DNA from: Daucus carota subsp. sativus
Lineage: Eukaryota; Streptophyta; Magnoliopsida; Apiales; Apiaceae
Assembly (NCBI RefSeq): GCF_001625215.2
Contig: NC_030383.2
Location: 58,022,949-58,086,948 of the forward strand
Direction: 5' to 3'
DNA: 64,000 nt
Position numbers and translations under genes: made by a program. The notes beneath the pieces were generated by a model. It had not been told where the DNA came from, did not search any database, and was given only the letters and a program-made list of their open reading frames with translations. Positions 25,772 to 36,731 of the stretch are shown piece after piece. Positions within the stretch are counted from its first letter, which is position 1. The number at the start of each line of letters is the position of its first letter.

Positions 25772-26845
25772 TCTTTTGTTCAGCTCATGCCTGAATTGTT
25801 GATCCGTTGTGTTATATCTTTAGTGATTTTAAATGGTGGTGTAGTTAGGATGATCTGACTCTAGTTTGAGATTGTTGTTAGAGTGTTCTAAGTGTTGATG
25901 AATGTCAATGAATATCGTGTTTCTTGGTTATTCCGATTCGTTGCGTTTAATTCTATATATTTTTTTTCATCACTGTGCACATATTTTAAATTTTTTATAA
26001 AATATAATTATACAATTTATTTTTTCATAAAAATTTGAGTATTATATTTTGTTTAGAAGAAAAAATATTAATTATAATATTATATTTAATAAACAAATTA
26101 TAAATTCCTTGGGACGGATGGAGTATATTTGAATTTGGGAAGTTGTGGGCTTGAAAAGATCAACTTTTAAGGACAACATACATGAAGATTATATGACAGA
26201 CGATCTGGTTTGCGGTTAAGTCATGGACAAAGTGCATGACCGTATTGCACTTTGTGGTTAGCTTTTGGTTTGTCAAATTTCTTTGTTTTCGTGCTACACC
26301 TTGTGATTTTACTTTATGCCAACTACATCAAAAGGATTGAAAAGCCACACACTCATTTCAAATAAAAAGTAGACTTTGTCAAAGCTGTTTGACATTTGTT
26401 ATTTATTTTGAATTCTGTTCCGTGGTCCGCTAAAAACTTGATTCGACTTGATTTCGTTATCATAATAAAACGTGGTATCAGTAATAGTAATATATAATTA
26501 AGGCCCTTTGTTTAAACTTATAACTGGCTCGATGCTCGCTGCCAAAATGGTGTCCCCATAAACAAAGCTGGATTGTCCAGAAAAGGTACAATACAAGCAA
26601 TGTCATTTTGTGTTAGGTACTCCTTAATTTGTAATTATGCATCCTGATTAAACACAACCAACTTAATTATTAATGGTCCAGCTATCACTCTAGCATCGAA
26701 CAGAGTTTTCCATTGTAATGTAGCTGGTTTTTCAAATTCACCACAAGCTGACAAGAGCACCACGTACCTAATCAGAGTACCATAATGTTCTTACTTATTC
26801 TCCGTACATGCACACTGACCAAATGTTTGAGTTTGAGTACCGGTT

Positions 26846-27258
26846 GTGTATTGGATTGAGATTTTAAAGCATATTTTTGCATTTATGAAATCTGAGGATA
26901 TTCGATTGGGATGTTTGAAATCCATTAAAATTTCGAAGTATTCAATTAGGATTTTAAATTTCGCTTTAAAATCCGATGGTATTCAATTGGGATTGTTTAA
27001 AATCCATTAAAATCTGATGGTATTCAAATGCTGATGGATTTTTTTGGATTTCATAAAATGATGGATTTTGTGGCATTCTCTAGTGTATTTTAAGTTTTTT
27101 GAAATCCCACCAAATTCAATGGGATTTTGAAGCATTGCGCTTAAATCCTATCAACTCTGCGACAGTTTATCAAGAATCCGTAGCAAATCAAAATCACATA
27201 CAATCCATTAAAATCCATAAACTAAAAACAATCCATTAAAATCCCAATCGAATACACC
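26846..27258. mobile_element. GTGTATTGG interspersed element, copy 3
   Basis: Begins GTGTATTGGATTGAG, ends CAATCGAATACACC, and has the repeated internal ATTCAATTGGGATT and AAAATCC motifs of copies 1 and 2. It is the best-preserved copy. Confidence 0.8.
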
Positions 27259-27424
27259 CCTCTTAGTAAATACTTCGTCCGCTCCTTCAATCGTTTATAT
27301 TAATGAGACTGGGGCTCGACAAATATTTTAATACTCTCATAAGATATAGTTGATAAATTATTTTGAACCTTTTCTCTTTCTGAATAAAAGTTTAATATTT
27401 AATTTTCGACACATATTTTTTATA

Positions 27425-27652
27425 CTCACTCCGTCCCACCAGGTTCTTTACGCTATTTTTTGGCACACATTTTGAGGCTCCTATAAAGTATAGACCATAA
27501 TGTTTTTTTTAAGAAAAAAATCCTGAAAAAGAGTTTGACGTTTAAATTTTTATTCAAAAAAATAAATTAAAAAACGTTATTGAACTATACTTTATAAGAG
27601 TGTCAAAATGTGTGCAAACAGTGAACGTAAACATCCTGGTGAGCCAAAGGGA
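27425..27652. mobile_element. degenerate Stowaway-like foldback
   Basis: The left end reads CTCACTCCGTCCCACCAGG, and the right arm (about 27600-27650) contains the inverted CCTGGTGAG and matches to GGCACACATTTTGA and CTATAAAGTATAG. The ends are eroded, so boundaries are approximate. Confidence 0.6.
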
Positions 27653-27728
27653 ATATGCGTCTTAAAATGCGTGCGGAGTAAAAAAAACTGTAAACAGACG
27701 AGAGGGAAATAGAGAATAGTTTTTTTAT

Positions 27729-28289
27729 GGGTTTTATATCAAATATTTGGTCACCAGTTACGTCAAAATATCTCACTTGACCCATTCATCTCATCGGCGA
27801 CTCATTTAAGCCACTGCAAACCAAATATATATCATTTTACCCACATTACTATTCATACCTCATTACTTAATCATTTATCAAAAATTAACCGTTTAACTTT
27901 TTACTGCAAAACCACTTCGAGTGCTTTCATAATTGTCTCTAGTATTTATCAAGATAATTTGGGATTTTCTAAAATAACATAACTACGTAGTTAAAAATAT
28001 ATATAGTTATAAATATGTATTTATGTGATCACCCTAGCTATGTTGCTTTAAAAATTTCCAAATTATTTTGATAAATACTAGATGCCATTATGAAGGTACT
28101 TGAAGTGGTTTTGCAGTGAAAAGTTAAACGGTTAATTTTTGATAAATGATTAAGTAAAGAGGTATAAATAGTGATGGGGTAAAATGATATATATATTTGG
28201 TTTATAGTGACTCAAATGAGCTACCGATGAGATGGGTGGGTCAACTGAGATATTTTGACGTTACCGGTGGCCAGTTTGATATAAAACCC
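27729..28289. mobile_element. Mutator-like foldback MITE with 10-bp target duplication
   Basis: A 561-bp element starting GGGTTTTATATC and ending GATATAAAACCC, with inverted arms of about 250 bp around a short spacer near 27985-28020. GTTTTTTTAT flanks it on both sides (27719-27728 and 28290-28299). Long inverted ends with a 9-11 bp duplication point to a non-autonomous Mutator-like element. No transposase. Confidence 0.85.
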
Positions 28290-29042
28290 GTTTTTTTATA
28301 TACCGAAATTAATCGAGTTGCGCGGGAATTGGCTCATGTTGCCCAGTTCAAGCGAAACAAAAGAATTTTTCGAAACTAACTTTAATTTTGCTTATCACTT
28401 GAATTCATTTATTAACAACAACAAGATATACATGAGTTGTACAAATCAAGTGCAGTGGCCATAAGTATGTATATACATAAATAGATACTGTAAGGTTTTT
28501 CATGTATCAAGACGCAAGGACTAATAAAGCATCAGGGAAAGTGACGAGTCTTTGGGATACAATTCGTCTTTTGTATACAGTTGTATTATATCAACAATAA
28601 TGCTGCTATACAGTTGTGAAAGGTCGGCCTCAACTGAAGAGCAACAATGGTGATGTTACTTATGTGTTTAAAAAAGAAATTATTTGAAAATTTGAAGAAA
28701 AAGACAATATTTAAACCAAGAAAACAGGGGGACTGTTGTGTACCAGCAGCTCTCAGATTTTTACAGGGAATGATTCAATTTTTTGCCCCTTAAGTGGGGG
28801 TCTTATCTAGGGCTTGCTTCTGCATGTGCCATAACTAGCTGGTTTGTATAGTAGCTTGCAGGTGTAGTATCTATGGAGCTGCAGCCTACATGCCATTGCA
28901 TCTCTGCATCTCAAGAAAATTCTCCAATTCGAATTATAAATTCCTGATTAAGAATTATTAATTCCTGATTAATTCCTGTAATCCTATGTGACTGTTTGAT
29001 TTTTGAAATTTGATTAATAATTATAAATTTTCTAAAATAATA

Positions 29043-29296
29043 CCCCTTCATCCCATTTTAAGTGTCTTGTTTTGACTTTCAAAAGTTAAATTGACCAATT
29101 TTTGACCAAGTATAAAGAACAAATTCGTTATTATTTAAAAAATTAAAAATTACATTTCATAGTATATTGTATTTATTTTATAATGATATATTTTTTTATT
29201 TGTATAAATTATATTATATGTATAAATCTCAGTCAAAATTTGGTCAATTTGATTATTCAAAAGTCAAACATGACACTTAAAATGGGATGGAGAGCG
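29043..29296. mobile_element. Stowaway-like MITE
   Basis: The left end CCCCTTCATCCCATTTTAAG and right end CTTAAAATGGGATGGAGAG are inverted matches flanked by TA. The subterminal GGTCAATTTGA/TTGACCAATT motifs are shared with the Stowaway copies at 39834 and 60234. Confidence 0.85.
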
Positions 29297-30002
29297 TATG
29301 TTTTATATTAAATTAATATATTAAATATTATTATAATACTATGATAGGGCATGAAACAAATATGATCTTCTCAATTAATCAACGTCACTCATTAATACGG
29401 GTACCTCAACCGATTAATAACGATTCTCGACTTTTACGATCATTAACCGTCCTAAATTTTGTTATAGACCACGTAGCTTGTCCGCAAAAATTCTTGCTAA
29501 AGTAAAAATTAGAGTTTCGTCCGAGTAGTCTCGATTATAAGATCTCCAGTTGCATAGATTTGCAAGAGTAAGAACAAAAACAATCTATATGGAGTGTTGT
29601 CCAGCATGTGTAGTGATGGGTACTGCTTAACATTCTGTCTGAATTAAGGAGATTACAGAGCCAAGTAGAAATTCCAAAACGGGAAGAGAAATAAAGAATT
29701 GTCTGGAAATGGCAGTGAGCAGTTGGTAATTAAGCATTTCTCAGTCATGTCGCATTTTTTGGGTTCTCGAGCCCACTCACTTTTGCTGTTTCACGGATTT
29801 CGTGGATTTCTCTCGGGGTCCAGTCCAGTTCCACTCAATCAGTCGTTCGTATGTTTAAAAGTTCATTCCACAGTCCTCAGCTAGATTTCAAGTTTTGATC
29901 ACTAATATCGGGCCTGGAACAACACACCAAGCAGTTGGGCTGCTCAAATGAAATTCTGGTCTGTATTGCTCGTTTTGTCTTATAAATTTTGGTCTCTGTT
30001 TC

Positions 30003-30170
30003 CAATGGCGGATCTGACTATAAAGTTAAAGGGGTCAATTTTTTTGTAAAAAAAATTAAGAGGGTCACAAAAAAATTAAGGGGGTCAATTTCAATTTTAC
30101 AACCTAAAAATATGTATAATATTAAAAAAAATTTAAGGGGGTCAGGTGCCCCTACTAAGATTCGCCTCTG
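30003..30170. mobile_element. 168-bp hAT-type MITE
   Basis: Ends CAATGGCGGATCT and AGATTCGCCTCTG are imperfect inverted repeats. The 8-bp duplication TCTGTTTC flanks it (29995-30002, 30171-30178), which fits hAT elements. The interior repeats the motif AAGGGGGTCA. Non-coding. Confidence 0.88.
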
Positions 30171-31541
30171 TCTGTTTCTTAGGTTGAGCTGCATAACAAT
30201 ATGGCCAACTTAAATTTTTATGCCCATTTTTGCAATGCGAAGGGGTTAACAGCGGGAATCAGATTTTCACAAGCGAGCATTAAAGATGGATAAATCGAGG
30301 AGTAACTGGATTGATCCGGAATTAATAAAATGATTAATTAAATAATTAGAAATTTAAGTAGCATAGTGAGTCACGAAATTGAAATTAATCTGTGATGAAT
30401 CACCGTTTTCTTAGAACAATGCTCGCCGAACTGCCTTTTAAGAAGGGGTTTTACAATTAAACTCTGGGAGTACAACTTTACATGGAGCAGTAGCACCAAC
30501 TTCGATTATCAAAAACTAGATACAGTTGAACCTCGATTAAGTAATAATCAATAAGGTAATATCCTCATTAAAATAATATTTTTTTCTAATCCAAACATAA
30601 TATAAATGATGTATTTTTACTCAAAATAAAATAATAAACTCGATAAAGTAATTTTTTTGTTGATACCAACCTTATTACTTTAAAGAAGTTTAACTGTAAA
30701 ATGATAAATCGAGTGTTTACGTAGTAGCAAGTGAATTCTGGGATTCTATTTTGGAGCTCTAACATATTTCTTGCGCAACAGCGATGCACGCATGCTAACA
30801 ACTACTCCTATAAGAAATCAGATTATTACCAAAGTATCTAGCTGTATGCACATTTAACGGAAGGAGAGAAACAAGGTTCCACATATTTAACAACTCCCGC
30901 TCCTCGGGTTCTCCTAAAGAGGATACACACCAACTCCACCATTATCATCAAAGCAAAAGTTAAAGAAAGAAAAATAACGGATTCTCTTCTCCACTACTAA
31001 TTAATCTAATCATTCAGGAGCTTGTTTGCTTGGACTTAAAATCCGAATTTTAAGTCATTTCCAACTTTAATATGAAAAGTATCTATTTGTGTAATAAAAC
31101 AGAATTCAGCTTAAAATTAAAAATAAGCCAAAAACTGATTTAAAGCATGAAGTTAATTTTAGATACTTTTTCAGTGTCTTATTTTTTTATTTATTTTTGA
31201 TGAAAATTATTTATAAGTTACAATTTTCCTATAAATCACTTTTATTTTAATTATATTTTTAATAACTCATAAATTATTAATACCTCAAAATTATCGAAAC
31301 AGATGTTTTAAGTCCCATCTAAACTCAGCTAAACGGCTCCTAGTCACAGCAATCAATTCCTATGGGGAAAAAATGGAGCGTGTGAGACAGTCAAAAATCA
31401 TCTTTTTCCTTGCACTCCACTTTCTGTTCATCTTTTCTTTTAAGAAACACTACTTAATCAGGTTTACCTTAGACTGATCCTTTCAAGAATAGCCAAATCA
31501 GTGTGTTAACAAAGATCATTGGATTCCAAGCTTCATCCTCA

Positions 31542-32153
31542 ATGTTCCTCAGAAGCCCCCTTTCGACCACAAGAAAATTCTTGACAAGAGCTATACAAAA
31601 TGTCAAGTCCTTCTTCAATGAAGCTACTTATCAGAGGCTCCCGAAGACCTCTCCTATGATGCCGTTTTCTTGCATTGGCTGCCACGGTCTGGACAAGACT
31701 CTCAGCCAAAGGTACACAGAATTGGACAAGTTCTACACCGATTTTACTAATGAGCATGTCATAGACAACCGACAAGACTCAAAATCATCGACGTCTAGGA
31801 AATGTTCGGGACATGCAAGCATAGCATGTAATGAAGATTATGATCAAGTGGAGGAATGTATCAGGGATGATCATAACATGAAGAAGAGGAAAATGAGCCA
31901 AAGAGTTGCACCATCAAACACTTGTAAAAGTGTAGTTACAAGAGAAGAAAGGAGGTTTTTAGTGGCAAGAAAGTTGATGGAATTGAAAGTTGATGTGGAG
32001 GATGCGATGGACATTGAAGAAGTTCTTCATCACTACTCTCACCTTACTTCCCCGGTCTACATGGAGATTTTCGACCAGTTTTTCATTCACATTTACGGCG
32101 ACCTCTTTAAGCAGTTTTCAAGGCAACAGCTCATATTGAGACCGGCGACTTGA
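31542..32153 (+). CDS. small plant protein of uncertain family
   Basis: Single-exon frame of 203 residues from the ATG at 31542; an open frame extends upstream only from a GTG, so the ATG is preferred. The N-terminus is basic and reads TTRKFLTRAIQNVKSFF followed by TYQRLPKTSP. The middle is Ser/Lys rich with KKRK, and the C-terminus (about 145-195) is an ordered stretch with MDIEEVLHHYSHLTSPVYME and a hydrophobic IFDQFFIHIYGDLF. I recall plant proteins with this layout described as OVATE-family-like, but the canonical OVATE domain is not evident, so the family is left open. The 5' part of this gene recurs as decayed fragments behind F-box copies (34441, 48745, 62394), which shows it belonged to the duplicated unit. 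Confidence 0.75.
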   Translation: MFLRSPLSTTRKFLTRAIQNVKSFFNEATYQRLPKTSPMMPFSCIGCHGLDKTLSQRYTELDKFYTDFTNEHVIDNRQDSKSSTSRKCSGHASIACNEDYDQVEECIRDDHNMKKRKMSQRVAPSNTCKSVVTREERRFLVARKLMELKVDVEDAMDIEEVLHHYSHLTSPVYMEIFDQFFIHIYGDLFKQFSRQQLILRPAT

Positions 32154-32164
32154 AGGTCTACTTT

Positions 32165-32360
32165 GTAGACGTATATTCAATTGAGATTTTAAAGAATTTT
32201 ATATAATTTATGGATTTTAATGGATTGTATTTGATTTCGATTTTATGTGGATTCTAGATAAAATATCGTGGAATTGATATAAAGTTTTAAGATTTAAGGA
32301 TAATGTTTCAAAATCTCATAGATTTTGGTGAAATTTCAAAAAACTTAAAATACACGAACA
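32165..32360. mobile_element. GTGTATTGG element, partial copy 4
   Basis: Retains ATTCAATTGAGATTTTAAAG at the left and later motifs ATGGATTGTATTTGATTT and AAAACTTAAAATACA, but lacks a clear right end. It lies directly behind the gene at 31542-32153. Confidence 0.55.
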
Positions 32361-33134
32361 ATCCGAAATATAATTATTAAAATTCCTAAATAAGTTAGTA
32401 CAAGAGCTTGTGTTCATCACCTACATTTCTAAGCCAGTTCAGAATTATCAAAATTCATAGCTACATGAATTTAAAAATGTATGTTCACTTATTTTTGTAA
32501 AATATCGAATGAACTGCTAGAAAGTACTTATCAAATCCAAAGTTGAAAGTTACTTCTCAAATCTAGAGTTGATAAGTTTTTTGGGAATTTACCAAAACTA
32601 CCAATTTTTATAAGTATTTTGGTAAATTTATTATTTTTTGAAAATATTTGCAAAAATATTAATTTTTCAAAAATATTTGCAAAAGTACAATATGCAACTA
32701 GATGTATATGAATACAACCCCCGTTAATTAGCCCCGTACGGGTTGCAAGTATGGTCGTATTTGATTGCAAGTATAGTTCACTTGGTTGTAACGAGTTGTA
32801 TATAGTATTTTTGCAAATATATTCAAAAATTTAATATTTTTTATAAAATATTTGGAAAGTATTTTGTAAAATATATTTTAGACTTAGGTATTTAGGAGAA
32901 AACCCCAAATTTTTAATTGTATGTTTTAGATATTTTTTCTCTAACAATGAACTTTCTAATATATTATTCGAATGATATTAGGATTATTGTTATCATAAGA
33001 TAGAGGACAAATATCTGCTCTTCAATTCCGAATCAAAACTAATTTATGTTTTCTTATGTAGTTCTTTGTTAGCATAAGAAGTTATACAGTCTTATATAAG
33101 GACTCGTAACTTTGTCCAAAGTTTAATATCAAAA
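32361..33134. other. intergenic, upstream of plus F-box copy 1
   Basis: AT-rich sequence. The last 140 bp (from about 32990) are the conserved F-box upstream block found before the other array members, with GACAAATATCTGCTC and a TATATAAGG at 33093-33101. Nothing else is recognised. Confidence 0.6.
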
Positions 33135-34269
33135 ATGGCCATTACAAGATCCTTAACCAAAGAAAGCAAAAGCAAGCAACAATCTTGTTTCTGTCCTGCC
33201 TCCAGAAGTTATCGAATGGGAGATACTGCCTAGACTTTCTGTAAAATCACTTTTGCAATATAAGTCTGTTTGTAAATCCTGGAATTTGCATATCTCAACC
33301 GACCATAACTTCGTCAAGTCGCAGCTTCATCATAACCCCTGCAGAAACTCTCTCATACTGCATCATGGACTATGTCATGAAAGTTACTCTAACTCTTTGG
33401 TAGTTGGCTGCATTGATGGATTAGTATGTGTCTTCCGTTGGGTCGGCGATGCTTCAAAAGTATTGGAAATTGCGATTTGGAATCCTGCCACAAATCTGTG
33501 TTTGGTGATGCCTCCTCTTCCGAAGAGAAGTGTTGGAAGATATGATGTCCTTTTAGGATTTGGTTATGATTCGGTGGAGAATGATTTTAAGGTAATTTAT
33601 GGCTCCCTGATCGAAGAAAAACCATTAGCAGTTGATGTATATTCATGCAAAGCTGCTCGTTGGAAGAAAATTGCTCCCTCCAACATACTTTACCGCGGGG
33701 AAATTTATCAAGGAAGGAAGCCAATAATTTTCAATGGATCTCCTTTTTGGTTGATTTGGACGAGGCAGGACGCGGAAATCAGTCTGGTTGTGATATCGTT
33801 TGATGTTCGCCTCGAGGTTTTCAGGTTGCTGCCTAGGTTCAGTTGTATTCACAATAACTACTTAAAAACATTTGTTCTCATGAATTTCATGGATTCTTTT
33901 GCGATCATGGTCTACGATGAAAGAATGTATTTTCTAGTACCAATTGATGTTTATATTTTCAATCAGAGAAGTAGCGTTTGGAACAAGAAGATATCTATTG
34001 GACCATTCATATGTGAAGAGCCAAATATTTTGTTGCATAGCATAGTACCGTGTTCTAGGAATGGTGACATTTTATTTCTGAATGCCCATGGTTGCAGATT
34101 ATATGGCGTCAATCCCAAAACCCATACAATCAAATTACTTAAAGACGGCTCCTTTCCAGAACAGATCACATATAACTGCTTCAACTACTCAGAAAGCCTG
34201 AGTTTTGTTAAGGGGATGAAGCCCCTTTCCGACAAAAGATATGAAGGCAATTTCATATTTCTTCACTGA
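33135..34269 (+). pseudogene. F-box copy P1, frameshifted and C-terminally truncated
   Basis: Starts with the ATG shared by the array (33135), but one extra A near 33161 (ACCAAAGAAAGC where the paralogs have ACCAAGAAAGC) shifts the frame before the F-box. The F-box and FBA frame then runs open from 33190 to 34269. It ends at a TGA where paralogs read AGA, losing the last 13 residues (ELAPSYQYI end). The long internal frame still encodes KSVCKSWN, GFGYDSVENDFKVIYG and the rest of the FBA domain. Its duplicate P5 (46820-48591) lacks the frameshift, so the defect probably arose after duplication. A shorter product from an internal Met cannot be excluded. Confidence 0.85.
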
Positions 34270-34440
34270 GAGACACTAGAGCTTGCCCCTAGTTATCAAT
34301 ATATATGATTCAGTACATGTTTTCTACTTAGAACCTGCTTCTTTAATTATTGTGCCTTTTATTCTGAGTTTTTTCATTTACTGAGAAAATTTTGGAATAC
34401 TACTATCAGTCAGATCTATATACTTGATGTACAGTGAGAT

Positions 34441-34660
34441 TCGTCGTAAAACAGTCAAGAATCATCTCTTACCTTCCTCTCCATTTTCGCTAGCTGTTCT
34501 TGTGAGCACTAGCTATACTTATGTTCAATGTCTCTAAAACGCTCCCTTTGCAACACAATAAAATTCTGTACAAGAACCAACAAAGTGTCAATATTTCTTC
34601 AAGAAGCTAGCTACTTATCAAAATCTTCCAAAGAACCCTCATCTTTCACACCAAATTTTT
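34441..34660 (+). pseudogene. 5' remnant of the 31542 gene
   Basis: Aligns by eye with 31380-31660: ACAGTCAAGAATCATCT, a decayed start region at 34521 (ATGTTC), AAAATTCTGTACAAGA, GTCAATATTTCTTCAA, GCTACTTATCA and the CTTCCAAAGA equivalent of the LPKT codons. The frame is broken and the 3' half is absent. Confidence 0.75.
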
Positions 34661-35347
34661 ATATTTGTCAACTATAGTCCATATGTGGATACACAGGTAG
34701 CTACTAAAATCCTATTAAAAAAACCAACAAGATTTCTAATTTCTGTATCTGTATCTGGCCCTGTCGAATGGTGCTCAATTTCTGGCTGACATTTCACCTT
34801 ATGTTCTAATTGTTCAGGCTCTTGTGTAACAATTTTAAAGAGTTTAACGAGAATATAACATAAATTTAATTACGAGTGCATTTATTTTTATTTATTTTAA
34901 TTTTATAGATAAGTGAAAAATTTATATTAAGTTAGTTTTGTACAAATTTATTTTCATTAAGTTTAATATTACATTATTACTTTTATAATACAAATTTTGT
35001 TATTATTTTTAAAGACGCGAATTTAACTAAATATATTTGTCATAATTCATAGTTACATAAACTTAAAAAATTGTATGTTCACTTAATTTTGTAAAATATT
35101 GGATGAACCGCTAGAAAATTACTTATCAAATTTAGTTGATTAATTTAATAGTATGCTTTAGATACTTTATCAATATATTGTTCTAATGATATTAGGATTA
35201 CGGATACTATAAGATAGAGAGGACAAATATCTGCTCTTCAATTCCGAATCAAAACTGATTTATGTTTTCTCATGTAGTTCTTTGTTATAAGAAGTTATAC
35301 AGTCTTATATAAGGACTCGTAACTTTGTCCAAAGTTTAATATCAAAC
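34661..35347. other. intergenic, upstream of F-box P2
   Basis: Nearly identical to 50790-51456 in block B. The last 140 bp are the array-wide upstream block. No other feature. Confidence 0.7.
35306..35314 (+). promoter_or_regulatory. candidate TATA box of F-box P2
   Basis: TATATAAGG about 34-42 bp upstream of the ATG at 35348, within a 140-bp block conserved upstream of all array members. The same motif is at 33093 before P1. P6 and P4 have TTTATAAGG, and P3 and P7 have lost it. The small distance to the ATG implies a very short leader if this box is used. Confidence 0.5.
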
Positions 35348-36532
35348 ATGGCCATTACAAGATCCTCAACTAAGAAAGCAAAAGCAAGCAACAATCTTGT
35401 TTCTGTCCTGCCTCCAGAGGTTATTGAATGGGAGATACTGCCTAGACTTCCTGTGAAATCACTTTTGCGGTTTAAACTTGTTTGTAAATCCTGGAATTTG
35501 CTTATATCAACCGACCATAATTTCGTCAAGACGCAGCTTCATCATAACCTCAGCAGAGACTCTCTCATACTGCAGCAAGAAAGTTTCTATAACTCTTTTG
35601 TAGTTGGCTGCATTGATGGATTAGTATGTGTCTTCCGTTGGGTCAAGGATGCTGCAAAAGTGGATATTGCGATTTGGAATCCTGCCACAAATCTGTGTTT
35701 GGTGATACCACCTCTTCCAAAGAGAAGTGTTCGAAGATATGATGTCCTTTTAGGATTTGGTTACGATTCGGTGGAGAATGATTTTAAGGTAATGTATGGT
35801 TCCCTGACCGAAGAAAAACCATTAGCAGTTGATATATTTTTATGCAAAGCTGCTTGTTGGAAGAAAATAGCTCCCTCCAACATCCTTTACCGCGGGGAAA
35901 TTTATCCAAAAAGGAAGCCAATAATTTTCAATGGATCTCCTTTTTGGTTGAATGAGAAGAGGCAGGATGCAGAAATCATTCTGGTTGTGATATCGTTTGA
36001 TGTTCGGCTCGAGGTTTTCCGGTTGCTGCCTAGTTTCAGTTGTATTGACAAAAACAAATTAAAAACATTTGTTCTCATGAATTTCATGGATTCTTTGGCG
36101 ATCATGGTCTACGAAGAGGGAATGTATTTTGTAAAACCAATTGATGTTTATATTTTTAGTCAGAGAAGCGGTGTTTGGAACAAGAAGATATCTATTGGAC
36201 CATTAAAGTTGAAGGAGATTCCTATTGGAAAATTAAGAATACCTGAGACAACTATTGAGCTGCATAGCTTAAAACCTTGTTCTTGGAATGGTGACATTCT
36301 ATTTCTTAATGCCCATCGTTGCAGATTATATGGCGTCAATCCCAAAACTCATACAATCAAATTACTTAAAGACAGCTCATTTGCAGAACGGATATATAAT
36401 TGCTCCAACTACTCAGAAAGCCTGAGTTTTGTTAAGGGGATGAAGCCCCTTTCCGACAAAAGATATGAAGGCAGTTTCATATTTCTTCACAGAGAGATGC
36501 TGGAGCTTGCCCCTAGTTATCAATATATATAA
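35348..36532 (+). CDS. F-box protein with FBA domain (P2), intact
   Basis: Single-exon gene of 394 residues; predicted SKP1-binding substrate receptor of an SCF ubiquitin ligase. The F-box is at about 19-60 (VLPPEVIEWEILPRLPVKSL, then KLVCKSWNLL). A type-1 F-box-associated domain follows with VGCIDGLVCVFRW at about 83-95, IWNPATNLCLVIPPLP at about 105-120, GFGYDSVENDFKVMYG at about 134-149, and a C-terminal LELAPSYQYI. The start matches the MAITRS... start of all plus-strand paralogs. It lies in block A; its block-B twin P6 (51457-59296) is split by a copia element. Unlike the minus-strand F-box genes it shows no second exon. No disabling change is seen. Confidence 0.9.
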   Translation: MAITRSSTKKAKASNNLVSVLPPEVIEWEILPRLPVKSLLRFKLVCKSWNLLISTDHNFVKTQLHHNLSRDSLILQQESFYNSFVVGCIDGLVCVFRWVKDAAKVDIAIWNPATNLCLVIPPLPKRSVRRYDVLLGFGYDSVENDFKVMYGSLTEEKPLAVDIFLCKAACWKKIAPSNILYRGEIYPKRKPIIFNGSPFWLNEKRQDAEIILVVISFDVRLEVFRLLPSFSCIDKNKLKTFVLMNFMDSLAIMVYEEGMYFVKPIDVYIFSQRSGVWNKKISIGPLKLKEIPIGKLRIPETTIELHSLKPCSWNGDILFLNAHRCRLYGVNPKTHTIKLLKDSSFAERIYNCSNYSESLSFVKGMKPLSDKRYEGSFIFLHREMLELAPSYQYI

Positions 36533-36731
36533 TTCAGTACATGTGATTGAAATCAAATGTGAAACCGGCCAGTACTACACATAGATATCATTGTCTTTTT
36601 GAAGGCAATGGATTTTGAACTTGTAATACCTTTTTCTGAATGGATACAGAGTACACTACTGACATTAATACTTTAACAGAACACAATATTCTTCTCTCTT
36701 TCTTTTCACTATCTTGTATCTTACTCAGTTA

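Larger units (their letters stand above)
25772..31541. other. gene-poor interval with small transposons
   Basis: About 5.8 kb without a supported gene. It holds five small elements listed separately (26846, 27425, 27729, 29043, 30003). Near 26110 is a lone GGGACGGATGGAGTA Stowaway-type end with no partner that I could find. Short open frames here have no domain. Confidence 0.7.
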
